NCBI RefSeq assembly: GCF_002878395.1
Contig: NC_061119.1
Location: 42,779,814 to 42,843,813 of the forward strand
DNA length: 64,000 nucleotides
From: Capsicum annuum
Lineage: Eukaryota; Streptophyta; Magnoliopsida; Solanales; Solanaceae
Direction of reading: 5' to 3'
Shown here: positions 12,600 to 25,849 of the stretch, piece after piece
How the letters are laid out: every line of letters begins with the position of its first letter
Position numbering within the stretch: the stretch's first letter is position 1
Made by a program: the position numbers and the translations under genes
Notes under the pieces: generated by a model
What the model saw: only the letters and a program-made list of their open reading frames with translations
Databases searched by the model: none
What the model was told of the DNA's origin: nothing

Positions 12600-13699
12600 C
12601 TTGTCATGTGGTTAGAATAATTTACAAACTAAGGGACTAATTCTTATGATTCTAACGAGACCTTCTCATCTGAAAAAGTATTATCAATTTCAAGCTTACC
12701 CTCTAGTTTTAGCATTACCTCCTCTTCAAGGAATGAGAAATGACCATCCATCTAATTTTTAGTTCCCTTTTGATCCTTGACCTAAAAATCAAATTTCTAC
12801 TACAAAATTACCTATCTAATCAACCCCGGATTCAATTATTTATTTTACATAAAATATCTAAGAGATATATAGTCAGTATGTACATTGACTTTGGTGCCAA
12901 TCAAGTAAGACTGAAAATTTTCAAATACAAACACAACTGCAAGCTAGCAACTCTTGTTCGATCACAGTGTAATTTTTCAGAGCAGAATTAAGTGCTTTTA
13001 TAGCATAGGATTGGGTGTAGTATATTCTCTAGCCTTTGGCCCAGGACTGCTCCTAGAGCCACACCACTAGCATTACAAATCACTTCAAGTAGCAAGGTCC
13101 AATTCAGAGAAGCAATACTTGTGGCTAAAATAAGCCTTTCCTTCAGGCATTTGAATGCTTTTATTCATGCCTCATCAAATACAAATTTCACATCCTTTTA
13201 CAAAAACTTGCATAATGTATTAGCTATTTTAGAGAAGTCTATAATGAATCATCTATAGAAGCTTGCGTGACTCAAAAAACTATGAATGCCCTTCCCAGAG
13301 ATTGGTGGAGGCAATTTTTCAATCACTTCAATCTTAGCCTTGTCAACTTTTATCCCCTTCTTCGAGATCATGTGAGCACTATCCCTTTCTTGACCATAGA
13401 ATGACTCTTTTCCTAATTGACCACCAAGTTACACTCTTCACTTCTTTTCAAGGCATTGACCAAATAAGCAAAGCAATCCTTGAACGAAGCACCCACAATT
13501 TGAAAAATCATCCATGAAAACCTTAATAGTGTCTTCCACCATGTCGAAAAAAAATGGACATCACACAATGCTAAAATTTGTGAGAGCATTACATAGACCA
13601 AAAGACATCCCTTTTAATGCAAGTATCCCATATGGCAAGTGAAAGTGGCAAGTGTCTCATATGGCAAGTGAAAGTGGTCTTTTGTTGGTTTTTTAGAGG
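12600..13699 (-). pseudogene. C-terminal RT and RNase H of the Athila-like element, degenerate
   Basis: This continues the RT that is broken at 16227. An FMDD catalytic motif is readable near 13518-13507, followed at once by a frameshift; the region after it (SFKDCFAYLVNALKRSEECN, about 13490-13430) is the typical thumb region. RNase H follows to about 12700, with fragments such as NYTVIEQELLA near 12940. Stops and frameshifts are frequent. A local tandem duplication of about 29 bp (13619-13677, unit containing CATATGGCAAGTGAAAGTGG) lies near the break. The link to the RT start on the far side of the solo LTR is supported by the matching AATAT duplication. Confidence 0.75.
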
Positions 13700-13704
13700 A
13701 ATAT

Positions 13705-16221
13705 TGTAATACCTCAAACTTTTACCTAGCTTAAATTCGTCCCAAAAATTTTAAAGACTTGCTTTAAAGATGAATGTACTTTTATACATGTGAAATTTTT
13801 AAGATTTTAACTTTTCATTGAGTAGAAAATTCAATTAGCTTTCCATCGATATAAAATTTGCCTAAATTCAATGACCCAGTAAGAAGTTTGGTGATTTTAA
13901 GTTTCAGTCGTTAAACACCGTCATTCAGGCAGTAGAGCATCGTGGAGTGTGTTAAAATAAAAATTGTCAGTTTCCAGTGTTGATCCACAATATTGGCGCA
14001 TCGCGCCATAGACCTAGTTTTCAATTTTCAATTTCCAATGTACCAATGCGATTACACCGCGTCGTAGGGCACTTCTAGTTTGCAACCAAAGTGGAAACGT
14101 GATTGCACCATTTCACACCGCAATGTAATTTCCCAGCCATCATTTTTCAGTGACACGTAGTGATAGCGCCGCATCGCGCTAAGGGTCCAGATCGGGAAAA
14201 TTTCATGAAAAATTAAAGTTGCGCCCAGGGTTAAAATAGTCTTTTTCCATGATTTTATTCCACCCAGATATGGGATTTATGCCCTAAAAACGTGTAAAAC
14301 CCCTCATTATTCATTCAGTTTTTTCCCAAATTAAATCACTATCTCAAGAGGAAAAAATCCTAGTTCAAGAATCAAGGTCAATCCTCAAGAATCTCTTCAA
14401 GAACCTTCAAGAACTCTTCTTCTCAGGTATGTTAGATGTTCATTTATGGATCCTTACCTTCCATGGAGCCCAATAATCCCTTTTCAAAATACAAGATTTA
14501 TGATTTATGATTTTCATGTTTGAATTAGACTGAATTCATGTTCATGGTGTTCTTTGAATTTTTAATCCATGATTTAGATTACAAGTTTCAAGAATTGATT
14601 CTAGCACATGTTGAATTACATGGTATTCATGATAAACCCTATGATGTACAAGTTGATTGATGTAGCTATGATCACTATGTGTGTTTACTATTATGTGACC
14701 TAAGCATGCTCCCCAAGTGTTTGTCTAAATGCCTAAGTGGATGAAATAGTGTCAATATACCATGATAGCATGTATTCCCCATTCATGAACAGGTTAATGC
14801 ATTACAAGTGTTTAATGAAATGTTTCTATGAAGGAATTGTAATTAAGTGAACATTGCTATGTTATTCAAGATTATGCTTTTCTTTACTTTTCGTGCTATC
14901 GAGTCCTGGAGTATTTAATACCCGATAATCTAGCTGTTACTTAGAGTTAGTGTTAGTTACAAAATAGTATCAGTCATGTTCCGATCAGTAGTACTCTTAG
15001 TCAATTACAGAACTCAGTAGAACTCAGTCAGTTACATAACTTAGGAAAAACTCTGTAATCTCAGTATCAGTCCAGTCTAGTTCAGTGTCTTTCAGTTGGG
15101 AGTAAGATTCAACACCGAGTGAACCCAAGGATGGGAGCTCACCTGCCAGCAGAGGGTGCGATCCTTATAAGCAATCCTTATGTTCAAGAACTGCGTAGCC
15201 AACGTAGGTTGAGACATCAAACCTATCAGTTGAGGGTTGATAAGGTGCTCTACCTACCAGTAGAGGGTACCACCATTCTCGTTTAGGGAACCTGCCAGTA
15301 GAGGGTACCACCATTCTCATTTAGGGAACATGCTAGTAGAGGGTGACTCTTCAGCTTGTCTTTATCCATGGCACAATACTGACACCCTTCTAATTGGGGT
15401 TACAGATTGGACCTCTATTAGTTCAGATTGGGGCATGTCGATTAGATAATTACCTTCCACAGTTTCAGTCTCAGTCTTCAGAATAGAATTTAGTTTAGTT
15501 CCATAGAATTAGGACTGTCTTATATAGTCACTCAGTTATCAGTAATTTAGATTATCAGTGACCTCAGATTATCAGTATATTTAGTTATCAATTATCATAT
15601 TTAGTTTCAGTATACTCGGTTACAGTATGCACAGTATGCTCAGTAGTTATAGATCCTTCATCTATGCTAATCCAGCTCTTGCATGTCATTCGGTTAGTTA
15701 TTGTTCATACATATAAACCCATTCATTTAGCCTTACCTCATTTAGAATACCAGTATATTCCCACATACTGATTGCATACCCGTTTCTTGTGCTATGATGT
15801 TTTATATCATAGGTTCAGACGCTTAGGTTCCTGACCGCGCTTAGCCAGATTCAACCAGCAGTAGTAGATTTAGCTGTGAGTCCTTATCTATCGAGGATAC
15901 AATTTTATTTCAGTACTTCAGCTTAGCAGTATTTTAGTAGATGCAGTTAGTTGAGGGATTGTCCCATCAACTTCACTTTCAGACAAATTCAGTTAGAGGC
16001 TTTTCAGACTAGATTTTTAAATAGTCTTTCAGATTTAGATGTTATTATTCATTATCAGTATTTAGACGTTTTGAACCTTATGAAATTTCATCCCCTTATT
16101 TCGCAATTAATTTTAGTATTATTGTTCAGTGCTCACATCAGATAGCATTCATGGGTTAGCTTGTGGTCCTTTGGGGTCGTAAGCACCGTCTGACGACTAG
16201 GGGTAGTCTCAGGTCATTACA
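13705..16221 (+). mobile_element. solo LTR inserted in the RT of the Athila-like element
   Basis: Begins TGTAATACC, ends GGTCATTACA, and is flanked by a perfect 5-bp duplication AATAT (13700-13704 and 16222-16226). It shares blocks with the reverse complement of 4784-7964: a GC-rich patch near 13930-14190, GACACCCTTC and GGGGTTACAG near 15380-15410, and CGAGTCCTGGAG near 14900. No internal region or second LTR is present, so it probably arose by LTR-LTR recombination. It has no coding content. Confidence 0.92.
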
Positions 16222-16226
16222 AATAT

Positions 16227-17095
16227 AAATCTAATTATACCCCATATAATCATCAAGAAAATAATACCATTCTTTACTAATAAGGCGGTCTAACATCTGA
16301 TCCATGAAAGGAAGAGGAAAGTGATCATTTTGGGTCCATGAATTTAGCTTTCTATAGTCCATACCAACTTGCCATCCAGTTATTAGTCTCATAGGAACTA
16401 GGCTTATTCTTTGCATTAGGAACTACAGTGATTCCACCTTTCTTTTGCATAAATTAGATTGGGGTTACCTATTTGTTGTAACCAATCGAATAAACCATAT
16501 GGATATTCAACCACTTGATGATCTTTTTCTTCATAACCTTTTATATGGGTTAATTCAATCTACATTGACACTCAACGCTAGGTATACAATCTGGCTCCAG
16601 TTGGATCTTATGAGTACAAATCCCAGGTAAAATTCCAATAATGTCAGCAATGGTCCATCCAGTGAACCTTTTGAATGTCTTTAAAATGGACACTAAGGCC
16701 TCAACTTGCTACTCTAATAAACCAGTTGCAATGATAACCTACAAAGTACTGTTGGTCCTTAAAATGCATAACATAGATGAGAAGAAAGCGCTTTTAGCTT
16801 CAAAACTGGAGGCTCCTCGATAGACGATTTGTCCAGTAGGGTTTCTCTATTCTTCAGATCAAGATCAAACTTATTTGGTGTATAAGTGTATAAACCACTA
16901 CCAAAATGTGCATTCACCATCTCATCATACTCGTTAATACCATCATTGTTAAAATTCATTATCACAGCTACACGTGCCTCAACACCGAGTCTCTCCTCAA
17001 TAAAAACTACTAACTCATCTTCGTCAATGGTATCCATCACAGAGATCACAAACATATCATTTGGATATTTCATAGATTGACATATATCAAAAGTG
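16227..17095 (-). pseudogene. N-terminal RT and protease-RT linker of the Athila-like element
   Basis: At 16416-16231 the minus strand encodes MDYRKLNSWTQNDHFPLPFM and then QMLDRL, the fingers region that starts Ty3/gypsy RT, ending exactly where the solo LTR entered. Upstream at 17073-16759 is a 104-codon open stretch with VIMNFNNDGINEYDEMVNA and SIEEPPVLKLKALSSHL, the linker joining protease to RT in this element class. The stretch between them (16758-16417) has stops and shifts. Reading continues on the other side of the insertion at 13699. Confidence 0.8.
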
Positions 17096-17863
17096 ACTTG
17101 TTCATCATTAAGTCAAAACTTTATCTACCCAGTCTTCATATTAATCAACACCCTACCAGTAGCTATAAAAGGTCATCCCAAGATAATCGAGACCTCGAAG
17201 TCAATTTCATAATCAAGAATCATGAGTCAGTCAAAAATATAAAAGAGGCTACCTTCACCAACACATCACACAAGATACCCATCAACTTTTTCACCATGCT
17301 TTTGCAATCAAAAGTCTTATAGAGGTTGGTTTAGGTGATCCCAATCCCAACTACTTGTAAACGACTAGCAAAATCATGTTAATGCTAGCACCCAAGTAAC
17401 ATAAGGCTTGTGCAAAATTTAAAGATCCAATAGTACAAGGAATCATGAAAGCTCATGGATCTTCCTTCTTTTTAACAAGAGTGCGAGAAGCGATTGCACC
17501 ATAATGGTGCATATTATTACCCATCTCAAAACTCACTATTTTGGTTTTTGTCATCAAATCTTTCATGAACTTCACATAGCCAACATTTTCTCTAGAGCCT
17601 CCATAAGAGGTATATTTACAGATAACTCCTTCAGTATTGAATTGAACTTTTAACATTTTCCCTATTTAGATTTCTTCTTCAATCTCTGGAGAAAAGGAAA
17701 AGAAGGTTGTAGGGTGGACTTCAATGCTGGTGTGACCTCCTTACATTTATCTTTGTCATTCTTAGCCTCTTTTTTAGCAACTAGAGGCTTTTGTAATGCC
17801 TCTTTATTTACCACCACATTCTTTGCTTCCATCTCGTTTACATCACAATGACCACGGGACCAT
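17096..17863 (-). pseudogene. protease and gag-protease junction of the Athila-like element
   Basis: At 17656-17453 the minus strand reads GYVKFMKDLMTKTKIVSFE and then an HHYGAIASRTLVKKKEDP segment, the conserved sequence just before the retroviral aspartic protease. The protease itself lies at about 17450-17100 and is broken by stops; the active-site region falls near 17400-17370. A Lys/Pro-rich linker precedes it (17660-17860). The sequence stops at 17863, where the chromovirus entered; gag resumes at 41916. Confidence 0.7.
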
Positions 17864-17868
17864 TCTTA

Positions 17869-18565
17869 TTTCACACTAAAATTTGGATAATTTCATTTTG
17901 ATAGATCCTGTGTGTTCTAATGCAATTTATGAGTTGGATAATGATATGGAATGTTAATGGGACTATTAGAAAGTGTTTTTGAATTTTTGGAATATATTTT
18001 AAGATATTTTGAGACCTCAAAATAGTAAGGGTCTGCAATTGGAGCATGCCACAGAGGCATGACACACCCTGATGCAAAAACTAATAGCCAGGCATGATAA
18101 GAGCATGCCGCGTTGGTTAAATATTGCGTTAAGGGAGTGCCACACCCTTGTGTGGTGCCATTATGGTATACCTCACCCAAGGATGCAGTGACTCCCAAAT
18201 TCTATTTTTTCTTTAACTTTTTTTAGGGTATTTTATTTTTTACATCTTAAATACTCCTACAACTAATACTAAAATGTATTACCTCATGCCATAACCCAAA
18301 TTCACAATTTTATCTCCACTTAAACTCCCAAGGACATCAAAAGGAAGGGTTCATCTTATAATTTCATCTTTAAGGTTCAAATTCAAGTCTCCTTCAAAGA
18401 AAATTCACTAAGTTCAGGTATGTGAAATTTGAACAAGGATAACCCTTTATCCTTGTGCCCAAAAGTTGAATTTTTACCTGAATTTAAGAATTTAATGGCT
18501 AGGTTCATACCCACTTTTCTTATGCTTTTAAATTATGATGCTTCATCATGAGTTAAAATTTATTT
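17869..18565 (+). repeat. 5' LTR of the chromovirus, first part
   Basis: Aligns with 30847-31535 (3' LTR start). It contains a patch with repeated GCATGCC and GGCATG-type sequences near 18030-18150. Homology stops at 18565, where the Ogre-like LTR segment begins with TGTCTCACAC. Confidence 0.82.
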
Positions 18566-20328
18566 TGTCTCACACTTTTGTTTTGGTCGAGGTCAAAATG
18601 TTTTTCCAATTAAAGTGATGACTTTGAATAAGGATTAGTTTACTTAAAGAATCGCCACTTAAAATTGAGTTATGATGTTTCAAATCACCTTACTGAATGT
18701 CAGATCAAAAGGAAATGACTCTTTATTTTGGGTCTGCGAACTAGATATCCAGATAAGGAGTTCTGTTGACCAAGTGGAAGGTGTAAGGCACCCCTCGAGT
18801 CCCGTGGTTCTAGCATGGTAGCTTTAATGACTTAAGTCTGGTTTAAATTAATCTTTTAGATATATAATATTTATTAACCTAGAAGTGATCTATATCTCAC
18901 TTTCTATTTATTTTAAATATATTTAAAAACGTCTTATTATTTTAATGTGTGGCTTACCGATAACAGTACTTTTCAGTCTTACCACGAGTTTTGATATATT
19001 TATTACGCCATTGAGGCATTTTTACCAAGTCTAAATAAGAACCTAACATATTTAGAATCTACGTAACCCAATTAGATCGGCTTTAAATGGTATGTTAATT
19101 TTATTATAATGAATAATCAGTAGCAATGCTTTCTGACTTCATCATTAATTATTACTTACCTATTACTTTAATTTTCTAGAAGTTAAGAAACTCAGTCTTT
19201 TACGAATTAGGACTTATCTTGCTTACTTCTCACGGTTGTTTTTGTTTTTTTAATCAACTATAAAGGGATGAATAAAATCATATTTCATTCACTTAATCTT
19301 ACACAGTAAAATTAACAAGCTAATTAGGTTATTAAAGCTCATTTTTAGACTCGAAGTATTTTTGGATCAATTATTCTATTTCAAACTAATTGAAGTAACA
19401 ATAAGTTAAGTTTATATTTGGTTAATATATGGTTAAATATGACTTACCTAAAAGTTAATTCTTCAAACATTATGTAAAGTAGAAAACTAACAAAACAATA
19501 GTAGCATGCTTTGATTCCATAAGAAAAACAATATACTAAATAAAGGGATCGAATGAGAACCTTTCTGGTAGAATAGCTAAAGTAGAAGCAAAGACGTCTT
19601 CATCGAAAAACTCGAAATAGAGACCCAAAGTCGAACCCTTTAGATAACACTTTTTTTTGCACTTCTTGTTTCTTAGTTTCTCTCTTTTTCTCAACTTTTC
19701 TTATTCCTTTTTCCTTCTTCTCTTTTTTTTACTCTTACTTTTTTCCTTTCTGTTTTTCTGGTTTTTTCTTTTGTATGTATCCGTTCTCTCTTCTTTGTTG
19801 TTTTTTTCCAAATCTTCTTCATGCTATCCCCTCTTTTCTTTCCATTCAGTATGTGTTGTGTGCTATCTTTTCTATAGTGCATGTGTAGTTGGGGTAATGG
19901 GGGAAGAATGTGTTGGGGGATTAGAGAAAGTGGGGGTGGTTTTAGGGTGTGGGAATGGGTAGTTTATTAGGATAATCTTTTTTTAAAGATAAAAACTATT
20001 AACTAATTAATTTTTTATACTAAAAAAATATAAGGAAAGCTTATAACTAGCATAAAATATAATTAGAAAACAATAAAATTACTAGCTTATTTACTAAAAA
20101 TCTAAAAAGAAAAACATATTTTTGAAAATTTTCTTGTTATTTGAAAAATAAAAATAAAACATATCCTAAAATGGAACTCGATTTTTAAAGAAAAATCTTT
20201 TTCACAATTTTTCACATAAAATCTACTAAAAATAAAAATAGAAGCTCAAAAATTATTAGACAAAAGATAAATTTTTGATGCTAAAAATAGGTAAAATTTA
20301 GGGGAGGGTCAAATATTACGTGTCTATA

Positions 20329-20830
20329 TTTTTTTTCTCTTTGTTTGAAAACGCGAAGAGTTTTCATACAAAGAAGTAGATAACGAGACAAGTTTTGACC
20401 CTCTGGTTATTCGAAAAGGGTAGAATATAAAAAAGAGATGTGATCGGACCACCTACATATGCTTGATTATAAGAAAATCAGGTCACATGTAGTTCACTCA
20501 GGTCAAAAGGTGAGACGATGAGTTAGAGGTTGAGTAAGTTTCGTTGAGTCTCCGGCTTGTGGATTTTGTTTTTACATTCAAATTAAAAACAAAAATATAA
20601 AAAATGAAGATACAAGTGAAAGATCCTATCCAGGCATATTTTCTAGATTAATCTTGACTTGTATCTTCATGACTTCTCAAGTGGTGAGATAGTCGTTATT
20701 TGAGTTGAACTTGAAAAATATAATGTTCCTCCATGTCGAATCTTGGTATTGGAGAGGAACTTGAAAATTGACCTATTCTTCAGACGCATACTTTTGACTT
20801 TGAAAAAACAAAAATAGCCCTGTTCTCCAG
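20329..20830. other. non-coding spacer between the Ogre-like LTR segment and the tandem array
   Basis: No ORF, primer site or domain was recognised. The sequence is AT-rich with short runs of A and T; it may be the untranslated region of the truncated element. Confidence 0.5.
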
Positions 20831-20834
20831 TCGT

Positions 20835-23800
20835 GGGCTCTTGAGCTTGAAAAGTAAAATCCTATTATTCAGGAGGGTCTCGAGCTGAAAATAAAGTTCC
20901 ATTATCCAGGAGGGTCCTCAACAGAAAAGTAAAATCCTATTATCCAGGATGGTCCTAAGCTGAAAAGTAAAATCCTATTATCCAAAATGGTCCTGAGCTG
21001 AAAAGTAAAGTCCCATTATTCAGGAGGGTCCTAAGTTGAAAAGTAATATCCTATTATCCAGGAGGGTCATGAGATGAAAATAAAGTCCCATTATCCAGAG
21101 GGTCCTAAGCTAAAAATAAAGTTTCATTATCCAGGTGGGTCCTAAGCTGAAAATAAAGATCCATTATCTAGGAGGGTCCTTAGCTGAAAGTAATGACCTA
21201 TTATATAGGAGGGTCCTGAGCTGAAAGTAAAATCTCATTATCTAGGAGGGTTGTATTACCCAAAAAATCCAAATCAATGTTAGTCATGTTCCAATCCATT
21301 CAAAGTATCTTATAGTCCCTTGATAATTTTTACGAGTGAGTTTGATATATATTAAGACCTCAAATAACTCCTAGCTATTAGATGAACCAAAATATTCCTT
21401 ACCGATTGAGTTTTTGGGAAGAATGTCTATTTAGTCAATTACAAATGAGCATATATTTTGCTATACTTAGAAATTTCTAGATTAATACCCACCAAATGCT
21501 AGGAAATTGAATTAGCTTTCCAACGATATCAATTTCACCCAAATTCGATACTCGGGTGAGAAGTTATGGCACTTTTAGTGTAAAGCAATAGCCTAACGCG
21601 ATAAGGCCGCATCGCGATGATGGCCAAATTTACGTTTGTCATTTTCCAGTGTGCCATCTTGATAAGCACTGTGTCACGCCGAGGAGCATTTTTGCAATCA
21701 TCACTTTTCTATAGCTCACCCCGATTGGCCGGTGTAGCATCAAAATTCTCGATGAAGCAGACACCGCGTTGCAGTGGAGTGCAAAATGGCACTTGTCCTT
21801 TTCCAGTGAGGCACCATGTCGCGCCAAGGTGTCAAATCGGGATCATCCTTTTTCCAGAGTCACACCGCGATTGTACCGCATTGTGTCGGGTGTTAAAATC
21901 GAGATTTCCAGTTTCAGTTCTGATTTTTAATTTGTCCAAGGGCGGTTAAGTCCTTTCCCTTCACCTTATTCAGTCAAAACATGGGATTTAAGCCCCAATA
22001 AAGCATTATTTGCTCATTATTTCACAGTTCTTTCAAATTAAACTAATCTTCTCTCAAGAACAAAAACCCTAGCCTTCAAAATTCAAGATCAAATCTCAAA
22101 AATTCACCATCAATTCTCACGAGTTCATCAACCCAGGTATGATAAATTTTCATCCATAGATCCCTTTTAACCATGGATTCTAAGTATCTAATTTTAAATT
22201 CAAAGTTGTGATCATTTACAAGTTATTATGATTTTAACCATGAATTCCCATGAATCTTGATTCTATACCATGTTTACATGAAATTGTTGTTGTTATTAAA
22301 CCCCACATGTTTGAATAATGTTATTTGCTAATTTAAACCATAATTAGTGATGTTGATGTTGAAATCAGGTTATTACTACAAGCTTTAAACTATTCCCATG
22401 CTTAGTTTGCACTATGCATATCAAGTGTTTGACAAAATGCCTACAAGAATGAATTTTGAATAAATGCTTTCATATTATGTCTCCAAAGATTTAGTACTAT
22501 TTTGGGATTATTATTATCGAGTCCTGGAGTTATGAATACCTGAAAACTTAGTTTTTTACATAGTCTCAATAGCTTCAAAATAGTTCAGACATGTTATGAG
22601 CAATATCAGTTCAGTCAGTTCTCATAATCAGTTAAACTTAGAACAATTCAGTATTCCGAGTCAGTTCAGTTGGAGTAGGATTTAGCACCGAGCGAGTGCA
22701 GGATGGCGGCTTCCCTGTTAGATAAGAAGAGTCATTTGTAGTAGTCCCTGTACTCCAGAACTATGTATCCAACGTAGGATTTGAGGAATCACCCGTCAGT
22801 TCAGGCTTGAGTACCTCCCAGGGGTCACCCGTCAGTTTAGGCTTGACATCCTTAGTCCTTTGAGACAACACTTTAGTGGATCCATATAGCCTATGTTAGT
22901 ACCCATTGCGAGGTACTGACATCCTTCCAACTGGGGTCACATGTTGGACACCAACTTGGTCATTGGGGCATGTCGGTTAGATGATAGCTCCCATAATCTC
23001 AGTCTAGTAATCAATTCAGTAATTCAGTTTCAGTTGCTTGACCATAGCATACAAATATCAGTTATTTAGTTATCAATATTCAGTATTTTCGATTATATTC
23101 AGAACATGTTTTATGATTGGTCACGCGTTCTCAGTATTTACAGATTTTATGCATTCTTAATATTTACAGATTCTATACATTCTCAATATTTATAGATTTT
23201 ATGCACTCTACTCAGTACTTCATTTTATATGTATATTCAGACAGCTATTATTCATGTTTATGAGACCATGCATATCACCCTACCTCATTTAGCATACCAA
23301 TACATTTTCTTGCGCTATGATGTATCATATATCATAGGTTTGGATGCCCAATTCCTGGATCACGCATGGACTATCCAGACTACTAGCTGTACCAGTGGTG
23401 AGTCCTCATATTTTGAGGAAAGACTATTTTATTTTCATGCTTTTAGTTCAGTAGCCAGATGGAGTTAGTTGGGTTCTGTCCCATCAACTTCCATTCAGTC
23501 AGTTTAGAGGCTTTTAGATTTCTTATATTTCAGTCATTATGGTCAGATATTTTTATCAGTATTATCAGTCTTGTTTACAGATTTTATTAGATTTAGTTAA
23601 ATTCTGCATATGACCTTTTGTTATCAATTTTACCTAGTGCTCACAGTAGGTACTAGTTCATGGGTTAGCTTATGGTCCCTCAAGATTGTAAGCACCGTAT
23701 GGTGCCCAGGGTGTACTATCGAGGCGTTACAAGGGTCCTGAGCTGAAAAGTAAAGTCCCATTATTCGGAAGGGGTCTGAGATGAAAATAAAGTCCCATTA

Positions 23801-24440
23801 TCTAGGAGGATCCTGAGATGAAATAAAAAGTCCTAAGCTAAAATTAATGTCCCATTATCTAGGAGGGTCTTAAGCTAAAAAGTAAATTCCCATTATCTAG
23901 GAATGTCCTGAGTTGAAAAGTAAAGTCTCATTATACCCTGAGCTGAAAAGTAAAGTCCCATTATTCAGGAGGATCCTGAGCTAAAAAGTAAAAGTCCATT
24001 ATCTATGAGGGTGCTGAGATGAAAAGTAAAGTCCTAATATGTAGAAGGGTCCTCAGTTGAAAAGTAAACTCCCATTATCTAGAAGGATCCTGAGTTGAAA
24101 AGTAAAGTCCAATTATTCAGGAGGACCCTGAGCTAAAAATAAAGTTTCATTATCTAGGAGGGTCCTGAGATGAAAGTAAAATCCCATAATCCAAGAGGGT
24201 CTTGAGATGAAAGTAAAATCCTATTACATAGGAGGGTCCTAAGCTGAAAGTAAAATCCCATTATCTAGGAAGGTCTTGATTTGAAAGTAAAGTCCCATTC
24301 TCCAGGAGAGTCCTAAGCTGAAAAGCAAAGTCCCATTATCCAGGAGGGTCTTGATTGAAAATAAATTCCCATTCAGAAGGGTCCTGGGCTGAAAAGTAAA
24401 ATCAAATTATCCAAGAGGGTCCTGAGCAGAAAAGTAAAAA
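20835..24440 (+). repeat. ~39-bp minisatellite array, split by a solo LTR
   Basis: Degenerate tandem copies of a unit of about 37-40 bp built from CCATTATCCAGGAGGGTCC, GAGCTGAAAAGTAAAGT and variants. They occupy 20835-21251 and 23732-24440. The unit is the same on both sides of the solo LTR, so the array existed before the LTR inserted. Tandem repeats in untranslated regions are a known trait of Tat/Ogre elements. Confidence 0.88.
21252..23731 (+). mobile_element. solo LTR inside the 39-bp array
   Basis: Begins TGTATTACCC, ends GAGGCGTTACA, and is flanked by a perfect AGGGT duplication (21247-21251 and 23732-23736). It is related to the solo LTR at 13705: both have a GC-rich patch (here 21590-21890), CGAGTCCTGGAG near 22520, and GACATCCTTCCAACTGGGGT near 22920. 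ORFs inside it, such as 21617-21949, are chance frames across the GC-rich patch. Confidence 0.92.
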
Positions 24441-24745
24441 CCCAAACAGCACGAACAAAATTTATTGCCCCAATTTATTATTAGAAGAACTTTTGCGAGT
24501 GACAAAAAATATAAATAATTACAAAATTCATAATGCAAGGGTGAATCAAGACTCTGACAAAAAAATGTGTCTCTTGAGAGTAAAACGGATTAACAAAGTT
24601 AAGAAGTGTGTCTCCTAAGAGTTAATGTGAAGGAATCTAACTCAAAAGTGCTTTTTATAGGAGTAAATGTTCAAATTAGGAAGTTCTTCACCTAACAATG
24701 AAACCTAAAATACCCAAACAAAGAAGTGCCTCTTCAAAAGGTTAA

Positions 24746-25833
24746 AAGAAGAACTTGACTAATTCAAGTTAGAGAGTATTACAACATAATTAAAGTTTTA
24801 GTTTTGATATTATGATCTCATACATGATATGAAATTCACACATTTATTTAAGAACAAGATTTAACAAATGAAGCATGATTAGTTTTCAGAATTATAAACC
24901 TATATGCTTATTTAAAGGTGAATTTAATAAACTATGAGCACTAGTAACTTTTGGGAGTAGTATTTAGCACCGAGGGAAATGTAGGTTTAGACATCTTATT
25001 TCCCTGAAACTACATGCCACCATAGGTTTAAGGAGTCGCGCCAGAGAGTGCCTCCTCTTTCCCAAATGGACTAAGTTTAGTGATCACTCTAGTCAAGGTT
25101 CCATACTGATGGCAAGATATTAAAAAACTCTCCTCAATGTGGGTAAGATGTTGGATTCCATGCTAGCTCATATAGCTTATGTCGGTAATAAGAATCTTCC
25201 ACAAAAGTAATGATTTCAGAAACTAAGCACAATAACTCACAAGCTTTGTTCCGATGTTGTTTTATGACTTATGCTTATGTTGCTTCAGTTTTTAGTTTTT
25301 TTATAAAGTCTATATACATTTAGCATGCATGTTTTATGAGTATTATTAGTATTAGTTTTACTTATTGCATTCACCCCCACATACTTAATACATTCCAGAA
25401 GTACTGACCACGTATATGTCCTCAACAGTACGATTAGCCACGATCACTACCTCCTACATCCCGAAAGTTGGTGAGTCCTCATGTTTTGAGGGCCAAGATA
25501 ATGTTTATTTGATATATTCAGCTAATAAGAATAAGATCAGACTTATGTTTTCGTTTGGCTCAACTAGGGTCTATCCCAGTGGGTCTCAGTTTTCTTTAGA
25601 GGCTTTTCAGAAACTGTTAGCTATCTTATTTTGTGCTTTCATACTTTCAATTATTCTTTCATTTATCTTGTTTTGATAAGATGGACATTTCAAGTGATAG
25701 TTTAAAGTTAAATTTTCAACTTATGTTTGTACAAAGTGTTTTTTATTTAGTGCTAAGTACGTACCTTGGGTTAGATTTGAGGTTACTTGTAGTCCTATTA
25801 AGAGATTTAGGGAGTTTGAGGAGACACATTACA
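24746..25833 (+). repeat. 5' LTR of the chromovirus, second part
   Basis: Aligns with 31675-32598 and with 37426-37565 plus 41836-41908 of the 3' LTR, including TTGGTGAGTCCTCATGTTT near 25470. The probable end is ACATTACA at 25833. No Met-tRNA type primer site was found directly downstream, so it is deleted or mutated. Confidence 0.78.
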
Positions 25834-25849
25834 TAGAGTTTTGATCATG

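Larger units (their letters stand above)
18566..24745 (+). mobile_element. insertion in the chromovirus 5' LTR: Ogre/Tat-like LTR segment plus tandem array
   Basis: Absent from the 3' LTR copy. It starts with TGTCTCACAC and has an LTR-like section to about 20328 (ending GTGTCTATA, probably from GTGTCTACA). This carries GGTGTAAGGCACCCCTCGAG and related sequence near 18780, which I associate with Solanaceae Ogre/Tat LTRs. A pyrimidine-rich tract lies at 19650-19820. Non-coding sequence, the ~39-bp array and a terminal part (24440-24745) follow. About 130 bp of chromovirus LTR seems lost at the insertion site. No coding domain was recognised; family assignment is tentative. Confidence 0.6.

Noticed and set aside
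19657..19962. 101-codon Phe/Leu/Ser-rich ORF resembling a membrane protein
   Set aside because: It is the translation of a long pyrimidine tract inside the Ogre-like LTR segment; no promoter, family or composition supports a gene.
21617..21949. 110-codon ORF with many Arg/Cys
   Set aside because: It lies in the GC-rich patch of a solo LTR; the same patch in sister LTRs is not open.
20835..24440. CRISPR-like regular repeats
   Set aside because: The units are contiguous and degenerate with no unique spacers, and the genome is a plant's; it is a minisatellite.
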